From JAYKHL01 sp035284865 (lineage in GTDB: Bacteria > Cyanobacteriota > Sericytochromatia > S15B-MN24 > JAQBPE01): a stretch of 64,000 nucleotides of DNA. Position numbers and translations under genes: made by a program. This document shows, piece after piece, positions 39,760 through 48,884 of the stretch. Positions within the stretch are counted from its first letter, which is position 1. Each line of letters starts with the position of its first letter. The notes under the pieces are model-generated. The model had not been told where the DNA came from. It searched no databases and saw only the letters and a list, made by a program, of their open reading frames with translations. The DNA is taken from positions 1-64,000 of the forward strand of contig JAYKHL010000037.1 of NCBI GenBank assembly GCA_035284865.1, given 5' to 3'.

Positions 39760-42700
39760 ATGACGACGGAAGTCATCGCGAGCCGCTACAAGCTGCTAAG
39801 GAAGCTCGGCGAGGGCGGCATGGGCGTGGTCAACCTCGTTGAGGACACCACCACGTCGCAGCAGGTGGCGTTGAAGGTGCTGTCGTCTCGGCTGGGTGCC
39901 AGCGAGGAGACGATCCTGCAGTTCAAGCAGGAGTTTCGCCAGATGGCGGCCCTGAGGCACCCGAACTGCTGCGCAGTCCACGATTTCGGCCAGCTGCCCG
40001 ATGGCACGCCCTTCCTGACCATGGAGGTCGTGCCGGGGCACGGCCTCGACGAGCTGCTGCCGGTGGGCGAGGACACGTTCCGCGCGGTGTTCAGCCAGCT
40101 GCTGCTCGCCCTTGGCTACCTCCACCGGCTCGGCTTCGTCCACTGCGACATCAAGGACGAGAACGCGCGCGTCAGGCCCGATGGCGAGGTCCGCTTGATG
40201 GACTTCGGGCTGATGGAGCGCGCCGGCCGGAGCAGCGGGGCCATCAAGGGAACGCTCGGCTACATGTCGCCGGAGATGGCACGCGGGGCGCGCATCGACC
40301 AGCGGTCCGACCTCTACGCGATGGGCTGCCTGGGCTACCAGATGCTCACGGGAAGGCTGCCCTTCCCGGGCGACAACCCGGTGGCAATCATCAAGGCGCA
40401 CACCACCGAGGCGCCGGAGCCTCCCACGGCCCACGCACCAGACCTTGACCCCCGGCTGGAGCGGATCATCCTGAAGCTGTTGCAGAAAGACCCGACGGCG
40501 CGTTACCAGTCCGCCCACGACGTCCTCGAGGACCTCGGCGTCGAGGTCGCGGAGGGGGCGGGCGGGGTCCTGCTGTCGGCCCCCTTCGTGGGCAGGGAGC
40601 GCGAGCTGCAGCAGCTGGCCGTCCGGCTCGAGGCCCTGAAGCAGGGGCGGTCGGGCGGCGCGCTGCTCGTGTCGGCCCCGGCGGGCGCCGGCAAGACCAG
40701 GCTGGCCGAGGAGTTCCGGTTCGCCGTCCAGATGGAGAACCTGCCCTATGTCGTCGGCGCGGCCTACGAGCAAGGCACAGCACCCTACGGGCCCTTCGTG
40801 GAGGCGCTGCGAGCCTTGCTGCCGTCGCTGCGTCTCCACGTGCCCGGGCTGCTCGAGCGCCATGCCCCGATCCTCGTGAAGCTCCTGCCGGAGCTGGCCG
40901 TGGCGGCCGCCCCGGACCTCGATCCGCCGTCCAAGGAGAAGCTTCGGCTGCAGGCCACCGTCTCCGAGGTGGTGGCCGGGCTGGCGCAGCAGCGCGGCAC
41001 CGTGCTGGTGCTCGAGGACTGGCAGTGGGCCGACGCGCTCTCCGGGGAGCTGCTGGCCTACATGCTGCGCAACACCCGGGAGCAGCCCCTGGCCTTCGTG
41101 CTCAACCACCGCGGGGCGGTGGAGGGTGAGCCCGCGTGGCGGCCGCTCGTCGACGAGCTCTCCCTGGCCCCGCTGGAGGGTGAGGCCATCGCCCGCATGG
41201 TGACCGCCATCCTCGGGGTCGAGGCTGTGGGGGACACCTTCCTGGACCAGATCGCGAGCTTCTCGGAGGGCAACCCTTTCTTCATCGAGGGGCTGCTCGA
41301 GCACCTCGTGCGCAACCAGACCCTGGTCAAGCAGGAGGGGCGCTGGAACACCGAGCTCACGCTGACGCCCGAACAGATGCCGGGCAACCTGCAGGGGTTG
41401 CTGCTCGAGAAGCTCGCGGCGCTGTCCGGGGAGGCCACCTCGCTGGCCCGGATCGGCGCGGTGCTCGGGCGCGAGCTCGGCCTCGATCTGCTCCTGCGGG
41501 TCTCAGGCCTCGCCGAGGAAGCCCTCTTCGATGCCCTTGCCGAGCTCTCGGAGCAGGCCATCTTCACGCGCACCGAAGAGGGAGCCTACCGCTTCACGCA
41601 AGGCCAGCTGCAGGAGGTGCTGTATGCAAACCTCGAGCCGGACGTGAAGGTTCACCTGCATCGTCGCGTCGGCGAGGCGCTCGAGGGTGAGCTGCCCACG
41701 GTGCTATCAGAGGCCCCGCTCGCGCTCGTGACGGCCCTCGCACACCACGTGATGCACGCCGACGAGCCCCAGAAAACCGTCACCTACGCCCTCGAGGCCG
41801 GCCTGCGAAGCGCCAGCCTCTTCGCCAACCAGGATGCCCATCGCTTCCTGACCGCTGGCCTGGCCGTGCTGACGAGCGAGGAGGCGGCGGGCCCGCTCCC
41901 CACGCCCCGCCGAAAGACCAAGCTGGAGTACCTGCGCACGCTGGGCGACGTCTGCCGCGTCTCCGGCCGATCGGACGAGGCTCGCTCCGCCTTCGACGAG
42001 GCCATCCCCCTGGCCGAGGCGCTGGGGGAAAGCTTCCACCTCGGGCGGATGCTGACGTCGGCGGCCAAGGTGGCTCAGATGGCAAACGACTACCCGACGG
42101 CGCTGGCACTGACAGACCGCTCGCTGGAGGTCTGCCTGGCCGGCGGCGATGCAGCCGGGGCGGCCCGCTGCCTCCTCACGAGTTGCAGGGTCAACTATTT
42201 CACGGGCAAGCTCTCCGAGGCCGTCGAGCAGACCGCTCGCGCCCTCACCCTGTCTCGCGAGGCCAACGTCCCCACCTACATCGGTGAGGCCCTCGGGTTC
42301 ATCGGCCTGATGTACGTCTCGGGTGATCCGAACAAGCTCGCGGAAGGGGAGAGCAACCTCAAGGAGTCGGTGGCGATCCTGGGCGAGCTCGGCGACCGCA
42401 TCGGCCTCAACAACGCCTACAACCTGCTGGGCAACGCCCAGAACATGCAAGGCAGCTTCCGCGACGCCTGGGAGACCTTTCAGCTCAACCACAAGATCTG
42501 CGTGGAGATCGGGCTCAAGGATGAGGAAATTTTCGCCCTGCTGAACCTGGCCATCACGGCCTTCGAGCTCGGAACCTATGAGGATGCCATCAGGCTCGCC
42601 CGGGAGGCCAACGCGATCGCGACCGCGCTCAACTCCAAGTTCCCGCTCGGGATGGCCTACACGCTGGAGGCCGCCGCCACCGCATTCCGCGGCGAGCTGA

Positions 42701-45219
42701 CCAAGGGGCTCGACGGGCTGCTGCAGGCCCTCGCCCTCAGCCGCGAAATCCAGAACAAGTACCTGGAAGCGCTGGTCCTCCTGTACCTGCTGGAGGTCCA
42801 GCTTTTCCTCGGGCGGCTCGAGGACGCGCGAGGCACCGGAGAGGTGCTCCAGGCCTTGATCCAGGAGACTGGCAACACCGAGCCCGAGAGCCGCATGCAA
42901 GCCCTTGCCGGCGAAGTGCTGATCCGGCTCGGCCAGCTGCCAGCTGGCCGGGAGCTGCTCGAGGCCTCCGTCGCGGCAGCCCGGAACGCGCACGCCAGGG
43001 GCATCCAGGTGCGTGCCGGCCGGGCCCTTGCCTGGGCGACGCTGCACGAGGGCAAGCTGGATGAGGCCGAGCGGCTTGCACAGGAGGCGTTCGAGACGGC
43101 CCAGGGCATCGGGGCCCGGCACCAGGTCGCGTTGCTGGCTTGCCTCCGGGGCGAGATCGCGTTGCAGGCAGGACGGGTCGACCTGGCGCGGGGGCACTAC
43201 GACACGGCCCTGGCCGAGGCGACCCACATGGCGAACCCGCTGCTGCGGGCCCTGGCGCTTCACGGCCAGGCCTCCGCAGAGCCGAGGGGCCGCGCCGGCA
43301 AGCAAAAGCTGACGGAGGCCCAGAAGCTGCTCCGGGCGCTGGTGGCCGAGCTTGACGAGGAGCCGCGTGGCTGGTTCGTGGCCCTCCCGGAGCGGGCCAG
43401 GGTGCTGTCGGGCGAGCCGATGGATGCGGCCGGTGCCGTCCTCGTGGCGGCAGCGCCGGGGGGCCCGCTGGGCGACCGCCTCTCGGTGCTGGGCCGCGAG
43501 ATGCTGGACCTCGCGGCCCGGGTCAACGCCACCCAGTCCGACATGGCCGACCTGGAAGACGATCACGCGCGGCTCGAGCGGGTGCTCGAGTTCTCGGTGT
43601 CCCTGGCCGATGTGCGGAACCTAGACCAGGCCCTGAAGCGAGCCCTGGAGGGGCTGATGCGCGAGCTGGAGGCCCACCGGGGGTTCATCCTCCTGGACGC
43701 GGAGCAGCTCCGGGGGCAAGTGCTCCGCGGCATCCGCCCCGATGGAGGCTACCAGGCCGACTGGGCAATCGCGACAAAGCTGACAGGCGAGGCGCGGGAG
43801 ACGGGCGCGGGGGTGCTCGTCCAGGACGCCCAGGACGACGACCGGACCAGCCAGGCCGTGCGCGTGGACAAGCTGGCCCTGCAAACGGCCATCGCCGTGC
43901 CCTTGAAGCTCTCCGGGCAGGTCGTCGGCGAGCTGTATCTGGACCGCGAGGGGGCAGACGGCCGGCTGTACGACGAGCGCGACCTGCTGCACGCCTGTCG
44001 CCTCTCGGATCAGGCGGTGCTCGCAGCCCGCAACGCGGCAGCCGCGGCCGAGATGGCGCAACGCAGCCGACAGCTCGAGATGCTCAACGAGCTCGCCGAG
44101 AAGATCAACGAGACCCTCGTGGTCGACGAGGTGTTGAACCTGGTGGTGCAGCTCACGCTGGAGGTGACGCGGGCGGAGCGCGGCTTCCTGATGCTGCGTG
44201 ACGAGGGGGCCGGAGACGTGCTGGTGTGTCGGGCCGCCTTCGACCGCACGGGCCAGGCCCTGCTCGATGAGCGCATCTCGATGTCCATCTGCACCAAGGT
44301 GCTCACGACCGGCCAGGCCATCACGGTGGTCGATGCCACCACCGACGAGGAGTTCCAGACCGCGAAGTCGATCATGTCGCTCAACCTGCGCACGCTGATG
44401 TGCGTGCCTCTGCAGGCCAAGGGAAAGGCCCTCGGCGTCCTTTACGTCGACAGCCAGGCGGTGGTCACCACCTTCACCGAGAAGGACCTGGAGTTGCTCC
44501 GAGCGATTGCCGGCCACAGCTCCGGCGCCATCGAGAACGCCACGCTCTACACCAGCCTGAACCACCGGGCCGCCGAGCTGGAGCGCGCCTTGGAGATGTA
44601 CCGGCAGGCCGAACACGAAGCCACCACTGACATGCTGACAGGCCTGCACAACCGCCGGTTCTTCCAGGACCAGTCGGCGCGGGAGATCGAGCTCTCCAAG
44701 CGCCACCACCGCAACCTGTCCGTGATCATGCTGGACGTGGACCACTTCAAGAAATTCAACGACACCTACGGCCACGCCGTGGGTGACGAGGTGTTGAAGG
44801 TGGTGGGGCGCGTGCTGCCCCAGATCTTGCGTGCCTCCGACATTCCGTGTCGCTTCGGCGGAGAGGAGTTCGTCGTGCTCTGCCCCGACACGGACGCACC
44901 GGGCGCCGCGCGGGTTGCGGACCGCATCCGAGAGGCCATCAGCAAGGTGGAGCTCCTCGACCTCGAGGGGAAGCCGGTGCGGCAGATCACGGCCTCGCTC
45001 GGGGTCAGCAGCCTGTTGCCCACGGACGAGCGCGTGGCCGAGGTGCTGGAACGTGCCGACACGGCCCTCTATGCCTGCAAAGCGGGCGGGCGGAACCAGG
45101 TGCAGATCTGGCGCGAGGGCATGCTCTCGCCCGAGGAGCTGAAGCGCAAGGAAGCACAGGCGCAGGCCGAGGCGGAACGCGCCGAGACGAAGGCGCGGGC
45201 GGCCAGGCAGGCCCCGTAA
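39760..45219 (+). CDS. Giant Ser/Thr kinase-AAA-TPR-GAF-GGDEF sensor
   Basis: 1819 aa, cytoplasmic signalling protein. Order: Ser/Thr kinase (about 5-265: GEGGMG loop, VALKVL Lys, HCDIKDEN catalytic loop, DFG); AAA/STAND-like ATPase with Walker A APAGAGKT (about 304); a TPR helical array (about 670-1200); GAF 1 (about 1272-1425); GAF 2 (about 1443-1600); diguanylate cyclase (about 1620-1790) with LDVDHFKKFNDTYGH and an intact GGEEF active site. So it likely senses a signal, phosphorylates substrates and makes c-di-GMP. Member of a family of three in this window. ATG with GAGG five bases before. Confidence 0.93.
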   Translation: MTTEVIASRYKLLRKLGEGGMGVVNLVEDTTTSQQVALKVLSSRLGASEETILQFKQEFRQMAALRHPNCCAVHDFGQLPDGTPFLTMEVVPGHGLDELLPVGEDTFRAVFSQLLLALGYLHRLGFVHCDIKDENARVRPDGEVRLMDFGLMERAGRSSGAIKGTLGYMSPEMARGARIDQRSDLYAMGCLGYQMLTGRLPFPGDNPVAIIKAHTTEAPEPPTAHAPDLDPRLERIILKLLQKDPTARYQSAHDVLEDLGVEVAEGAGGVLLSAPFVGRERELQQLAVRLEALKQGRSGGALLVSAPAGAGKTRLAEEFRFAVQMENLPYVVGAAYEQGTAPYGPFVEALRALLPSLRLHVPGLLERHAPILVKLLPELAVAAAPDLDPPSKEKLRLQATVSEVVAGLAQQRGTVLVLEDWQWADALSGELLAYMLRNTREQPLAFVLNHRGAVEGEPAWRPLVDELSLAPLEGEAIARMVTAILGVEAVGDTFLDQIASFSEGNPFFIEGLLEHLVRNQTLVKQEGRWNTELTLTPEQMPGNLQGLLLEKLAALSGEATSLARIGAVLGRELGLDLLLRVSGLAEEALFDALAELSEQAIFTRTEEGAYRFTQGQLQEVLYANLEPDVKVHLHRRVGEALEGELPTVLSEAPLALVTALAHHVMHADEPQKTVTYALEAGLRSASLFANQDAHRFLTAGLAVLTSEEAAGPLPTPRRKTKLEYLRTLGDVCRVSGRSDEARSAFDEAIPLAEALGESFHLGRMLTSAAKVAQMANDYPTALALTDRSLEVCLAGGDAAGAARCLLTSCRVNYFTGKLSEAVEQTARALTLSREANVPTYIGEALGFIGLMYVSGDPNKLAEGESNLKESVAILGELGDRIGLNNAYNLLGNAQNMQGSFRDAWETFQLNHKICVEIGLKDEEIFALLNLAITAFELGTYEDAIRLAREANAIATALNSKFPLGMAYTLEAAATAFRGELTKGLDGLLQALALSREIQNKYLEALVLLYLLEVQLFLGRLEDARGTGEVLQALIQETGNTEPESRMQALAGEVLIRLGQLPAGRELLEASVAAARNAHARGIQVRAGRALAWATLHEGKLDEAERLAQEAFETAQGIGARHQVALLACLRGEIALQAGRVDLARGHYDTALAEATHMANPLLRALALHGQASAEPRGRAGKQKLTEAQKLLRALVAELDEEPRGWFVALPERARVLSGEPMDAAGAVLVAAAPGGPLGDRLSVLGREMLDLAARVNATQSDMADLEDDHARLERVLEFSVSLADVRNLDQALKRALEGLMRELEAHRGFILLDAEQLRGQVLRGIRPDGGYQADWAIATKLTGEARETGAGVLVQDAQDDDRTSQAVRVDKLALQTAIAVPLKLSGQVVGELYLDREGADGRLYDERDLLHACRLSDQAVLAARNAAAAAEMAQRSRQLEMLNELAEKINETLVVDEVLNLVVQLTLEVTRAERGFLMLRDEGAGDVLVCRAAFDRTGQALLDERISMSICTKVLTTGQAITVVDATTDEEFQTAKSIMSLNLRTLMCVPLQAKGKALGVLYVDSQAVVTTFTEKDLELLRAIAGHSSGAIENATLYTSLNHRAAELERALEMYRQAEHEATTDMLTGLHNRRFFQDQSAREIELSKRHHRNLSVIMLDVDHFKKFNDTYGHAVGDEVLKVVGRVLPQILRASDIPCRFGGEEFVVLCPDTDAPGAARVADRIREAISKVELLDLEGKPVRQITASLGVSSLLPTDERVAEVLERADTALYACKAGGRNQVQIWREGMLSPEELKRKEAQAQAEAERAETKARAARQAP

Positions 45220-45228
45220 GGCCCAGCC

Positions 45229-45501
45229 CTACCGACCGATGCCCATCAGCAGGTGCACCAGGATCTCCGTGACGAGCTGGACCGTCAGGATCGCCAGCAG
45301 CGGGGAGAGGTCGAGCATCCCCACGGGTGGCATCAACCGCCGGAACACCCCAAAGATCGGGGCGCAGATGGTGTCGAGGAAGCGCACCACGGGGTGGTAG
45401 GGGTCGACCGCCGGGAAGAGGCTCAGGATGGCCCGGATGAAGATAATCAGGACGATCGTGTTGCCCGTGAGGGAGATGGCCTGAGCGAGCGAGGTCAACA
45501 A
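45229..45501 (-). CDS. yggT: YggT family membrane protein
   Basis: 90 aa. Two hydrophobic segments (NTIVLIIFIRAILSLFP and LLAILTVQLVTEILVHLL) around RFLDTICAPIFGVFRRLMPP, the YggT/YlmG signature. Linked to division or membrane organisation in cyanobacteria and Firmicutes. TTG 45501 has a G-run seven bases before. Last gene of the yggS-sepF-proC-yggT group. Confidence 0.88.
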   Translation of the reverse strand: MLTSLAQAISLTGNTIVLIIFIRAILSLFPAVDPYHPVVRFLDTICAPIFGVFRRLMPPVGMLDLSPLLAILTVQLVTEILVHLLMGIGR

Positions 45502-45514
45502 CGGGTACCCCCTG

Positions 45515-46333
45515 TCAGTGGGTGGGCCTGGCAACGCCGGACAGGGCCGCGGAGCGGTCCGTCGCGGCCTTGACCGCCTGCACCAGGATCGACCGGAGCG
45601 CCGCGGCCTCCAGGACTTGCAGGCCCGCGGCGGTGGTGCCCCCCGGGGAGGTCACCTGCTCCTTGAGCTCAGCCGGGTGCATGCCTGTCTCCTTGACCAT
45701 CCGCGTGCTGCCAATCACCGTCTGGAGCACCAGCTGGCGCGCGGTGCGCCGCGGAAGCCCATTGTACACACCCGCCTCGATGAGCGCCTCGATGATGAGG
45801 AAGATGTAGGCCGGCCCGCTACCCGAGAGGCCCGTGACGATGTCGAAGTAGCCCTCCGGCAGCTCGGCGACCTCGCCGACGGCCTCGAACAGGCGGGTCG
45901 CCAGGGCCTTCTGCTCCGGCGTCGTCGCGGCGTTCGCCGTGAGGGCGGCCATGCCCTCCCCGAGCAAGGAGGGCGTGTTGGGCATCACCCGGACGACCGC
46001 CATCCCTCGGGGCAGGTGGCTCGCCAGGTCTGCGAGGGTCTTGCCCGCCAGGATCGAGGTGAGAAGGGTCTCGGGACGCCAGTGCTCCCGCAGCGGCTCG
46101 AGCACCGCTGCCACCTGGTTGGGCTTCACGGCCAGCAGCACGTGAGGAGCCGCCACACAGGCCCGGTTGTCGTCCGTGACCTGAACGCCGAACTCCGAGG
46201 CCAGGTAAGCCCGGCGAGCCTCCAGGGGATCGCTGATCATCACGGAGGCCGCGGGGTACAGCCGGCGGGCGAGGATGCCTCGCACCAGGGCCTCCCCCAT
46301 CGCCCCTCCGCCAATGAGCGCCAGTTCAGCCAT
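45515..46333 (-). CDS. proC: Pyrroline-5-carboxylate reductase
   Basis: 272 aa, last step of proline synthesis. ALIGGGAMGEALVRGIL is the nucleotide-binding loop; VRVMPNTP, GLSGSGPAYIFLIIEALIEAGV and EQVTSPGGTTAAGL are family motifs. ATG 46333 (a TTG lies just before). Between sepF and yggT as in Cyanobacteriota. Confidence 0.96.
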   Translation of the reverse strand: MAELALIGGGAMGEALVRGILARRLYPAASVMISDPLEARRAYLASEFGVQVTDDNRACVAAPHVLLAVKPNQVAAVLEPLREHWRPETLLTSILAGKTLADLASHLPRGMAVVRVMPNTPSLLGEGMAALTANAATTPEQKALATRLFEAVGEVAELPEGYFDIVTGLSGSGPAYIFLIIEALIEAGVYNGLPRRTARQLVLQTVIGSTRMVKETGMHPAELKEQVTSPGGTTAAGLQVLEAAALRSILVQAVKAATDRSAALSGVARPTH

Positions 46334-46386
46334 CAAGCAACGTGCCGGCCCTCACGGGCCGGCCTCCTCTTGCCACATCGGGCGCT

Positions 46387-46887
46387 TCAGCGCACCCGCC
46401 AGAACAGGTCCTTCGGCTGCGGAGAGCCCATCCAGTCCCGCTCCGAGTGGAAGGTGTTGATCACCACGTTGGAGGGCGTGAACAGGAAGATCGACTCCCC
46501 GATCTTGTCCTGGTGGCCGTCCAGGGCGTGGCAGGCGCCCGAGACGAAGTCCACCAGGCGCTGCGACTGCTCGGGTGCCAGCCCCATCAGGTTGAGGATC
46601 ACGGCCTTGCGCGACCGCAGGTTGTCCAGGATGGCGAGGGCCTCGTCGAAGGACCGCGGCTCGATCACCACCACCTCGTGGCCGGTGGAGGTGGGCAGCC
46701 CCACGATGTTGCTGCGGGTCGGGGTGACAGGGGCCGGTGCAGGGTTCACCTGGGCCGGCTGCGTCCCCTTGGCGTGGGCCGCCTGCTTGGGCTGCTCGCG
46801 CTCGAAGTCGTCATCCTCGCCGTAGACCTCCTCCTCGGTGTCCAGACCGAAGATCCCCTGAAGCGTCTGCATGAACCCGGCGCCCAT
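46387..46887 (-). CDS. sepF: Cell division protein SepF
   Basis: 166 aa. Membrane-targeting N-terminus and an acidic linker, then the SepF core: VVVIEPRSFDEALAILDNLRSRKAVILNLMGLAPEQSQRLVDFVSGACHALDGHQDKIGESIFLFTPSNVVI. Anchors and aligns FtsZ at midcell. AGGAGG precedes the ATG. Confidence 0.96.
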   Translation of the reverse strand: MGAGFMQTLQGIFGLDTEEEVYGEDDDFEREQPKQAAHAKGTQPAQVNPAPAPVTPTRSNIVGLPTSTGHEVVVIEPRSFDEALAILDNLRSRKAVILNLMGLAPEQSQRLVDFVSGACHALDGHQDKIGESIFLFTPSNVVINTFHSERDWMGSPQPKDLFWRVR

Positions 46888-46963
46888 CGAACTTCCTCCT
46901 ATCGGATTGATAAACCGAAAAACGACCTCGTCCCGAGTGGGGTCTGGCGTTCCTGCCGGGGCC

Positions 46964-47656
46964 TCAAAGAAACAGCCCCGAACCTACCCGTATCAACGTG
47001 GCGCCCTCTTCGACGGCGACCGTGTAATCCTGTGACATGCCCATTGAAAGCTGGTCGAGCCGGTGGCCCCTTGGCAAGGTCGTCGCAAGCTGTTCCAGCA
47101 ACTCGCGGCACTTCCTGAAGCACCCCCGAGCCTCCTCGGGATCGTCGCTGCGTGGGGCCATGGTCATCAGACCTCGAACCTCCACGCCTGGGAGTTCACG
47201 AGCCATCCGCTCGATCACCACCGGCGCCTCTTCCGGGGACAGGCCATGTTTGCTCGGCTCTCCGGACGTGTTGACCTGAACCAGGATGGGCTGGACCAGA
47301 CCGCGGGAGCACCCTTCGTCGCTGATGGCTTCCGCCAGGCGCCAGGAATCCACGGAGTGGATCAGGGAAAAGGCCCCCACCACCCGCTTCACCTTGTTCG
47401 TCTGCAGATGCCCGATGAAGTGCCACTCAGGCGCCAGGGGCGCCAGCTCCGCCATCTTTGGCAGCGCATCTTGAACCTTGCTCTCCCCGAACCGATGGAG
47501 CCCCAAGGCCACAACCGCCCTCATAGCTTCGAGCGACGCATGCTTGGTGACCGCCACCAGCGCGACCCGCGAGGGATCCCGGCCCGCCCGTGCAGCCGCC
47601 TCAGCGACCTGCTTGACGACCCGGTGGTGTCGCTGGTTCAGTGTCTCGCTGCCCAA
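46964..47656 (-). CDS. yggS: YggS/PROSC family PLP-binding protein
   Basis: 230 aa, PLP homeostasis protein (PipY in cyanobacteria). Marks: VALVAVTKHASLEAM with the PLP-binding Lys, LHRFGESKVQDALPK, WHFIGHLQTNKVKRVV, LSMGMSQDYTVAVEEGATLIRVG. The TTG at 47656 is chosen because the predicted promoter start (about 47705) excludes the longer upstream reading; GGGG lies four bases upstream. First gene of the division-linked group. Confidence 0.92.
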   Translation of the reverse strand: MGSETLNQRHHRVVKQVAEAAARAGRDPSRVALVAVTKHASLEAMRAVVALGLHRFGESKVQDALPKMAELAPLAPEWHFIGHLQTNKVKRVVGAFSLIHSVDSWRLAEAISDEGCSRGLVQPILVQVNTSGEPSKHGLSPEEAPVVIERMARELPGVEVRGLMTMAPRSDDPEEARGCFRKCRELLEQLATTLPRGHRLDQLSMGMSQDYTVAVEEGATLIRVGSGLFL

Positions 47657-47954
47657 GTCCCCTTTCCCGAAATCAAGTTCCCACGGCGCTTTGGAGTGAA
47701 CGACCGAGTAAATATAGCACCTGAGATCCACATTAACAACGGTGCTGCGGCCCATCTGTGCGGCCCGTCACCTCCGGTCGCCAGCCCTGAGCCTCTTGCC
47801 AGCACATATGAACTTTATTGAACAGTCACCATAATGCCCTTGACCGCAGCCTGTCCGTCGAAGCCCGGTTGGCCCACTGGCCTTGTGCAGGATCGCGGTG
47901 CGCGAGGCCCCGCCAGCCGTCATGCTCCGGGCGTGTCAACCGGAGGAGCCGCCC
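47657..47954. other. Divergent region between yggS and the hydrolase
   Basis: 298 bases. It holds the yggS promoter and, on the plus side, a modest AT-rich stretch (about 47800-47835) that could serve the hydrolase. No other feature seen. Confidence 0.5.
47711..47739 (-). promoter_or_regulatory. sigma70-type promoter of the yggS-sepF-proC-yggT unit
   Basis: Minus strand TTGTTA, exactly 17 bases, TATATT. Start predicted near 47705. Confidence 0.75.
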
Positions 47955-48776
47955 GTGTCCCCCTCCCAGTTCCCCCCGGCCTGGCTATCGGCGCTCGGCG
48001 CCTGGCTCCCGGAGCGCAGGCCCGTTGCGGCCGCGTCGCCAGGAACGCCCGTGGTGGTGGACTACCGCCTGCGGGGCGATCCGGTGCAGGTGGTGCTGCC
48101 AGGAAACCACCGGTCTCCCACGTGGCGGGGCGGCGCGCTGGTGTTCTTCCACGGCCATGGGATGGACCACACCCAGCTCACGACCCGCACCGGGCTGGCG
48201 CTCCGGGCCACGGCGGAGGGCTGGCTGGCGGCCTCCGCCCTGCTCGGGGGGCGCCGCCACTGGAGCAACGACGCGGCCCTGAGGGCCGCCGGGCGCCTGC
48301 TGGTGGACCTGCCGGGCCGCTTCGGCGTGGACCCCGCGCGGATCGCGCTGGTGGGGTTCTCGATGGGGGGCGGAACGGCCCTCACCGTCGCGGCCAACCC
48401 GCTGGGCCAGGCCTACCGCGTCGCCGCCGTGGCCTGCACGCAGGGCGTCACCGACCCCCTGGCCCTGGCGCCCCCCTACCAGCGCTCCGTGCGTGAGGCC
48501 TTCGGTCGAGCCGCCCAGGCCCGCGTCGCCGCCCGCTCCCCCATCGTGCTGGCGGACCGGCTGCACGGCACGCCGCTCTACCTCGAGCACGGTGAGGCGG
48601 ACCAGGCCGTCCCGTCGGGCCAAACGCGGGCCCTGGCGGCGCGGCTGGCCGCGCTGGGGATCGCCGCGACGGTGCGCTACCACCCTGGGGCTGCCCATGC
48701 CGAAGCGTCGATCGACGAGGCGGCGATCATTGCCTTCCTGCGCCCCTTCCTGTCACCCGAAGGCGCGCCTCCCTGA
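47955..48776 (+). CDS. Alpha/beta hydrolase
   Basis: 273 aa. GFSMGG nucleophile elbow at about residues 134-139, oxyanion HG motif in VFFHGHGMDHT and a late LEHGEADQAV...HPGAAHAE that supplies Asp and His. Resembles the dienelactone hydrolase/prolyl oligopeptidase fold; substrate unknown. GTG with GGAGGAG seven bases before. No signal peptide. Confidence 0.8.
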   Translation: MSPSQFPPAWLSALGAWLPERRPVAAASPGTPVVVDYRLRGDPVQVVLPGNHRSPTWRGGALVFFHGHGMDHTQLTTRTGLALRATAEGWLAASALLGGRRHWSNDAALRAAGRLLVDLPGRFGVDPARIALVGFSMGGGTALTVAANPLGQAYRVAAVACTQGVTDPLALAPPYQRSVREAFGRAAQARVAARSPIVLADRLHGTPLYLEHGEADQAVPSGQTRALAARLAALGIAATVRYHPGAAHAEASIDEAAIIAFLRPFLSPEGAPP

Positions 48777-48800
48777 GTCACGTTATGTAGAAAATGTGAC
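48777..48800. repeat. Inverted repeat GTCAC-N14-GTGAC before the recombinase
   Basis: Directly after the hydrolase stop, in an AT-rich stretch unlike its surroundings. Could be an operator or half of a stem; it has the TCAC/GTGA half-sites but not the order of a classical CRP site. Confidence 0.4.
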
Positions 48801-48884
48801 GACGATCTCTTGACCCTTGCCGTCCTGGTGACGTTTACTCGGAGGTCGTTATCTGGAAGCCGGCCGACGCAGAGAGGGCCCTCG

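Noticed and set aside
48777..48812. dif site beside the tyrosine recombinase
   Set aside because: Only a partial TTATGT resemblance to a XerD arm; no 11-6-11 arrangement.
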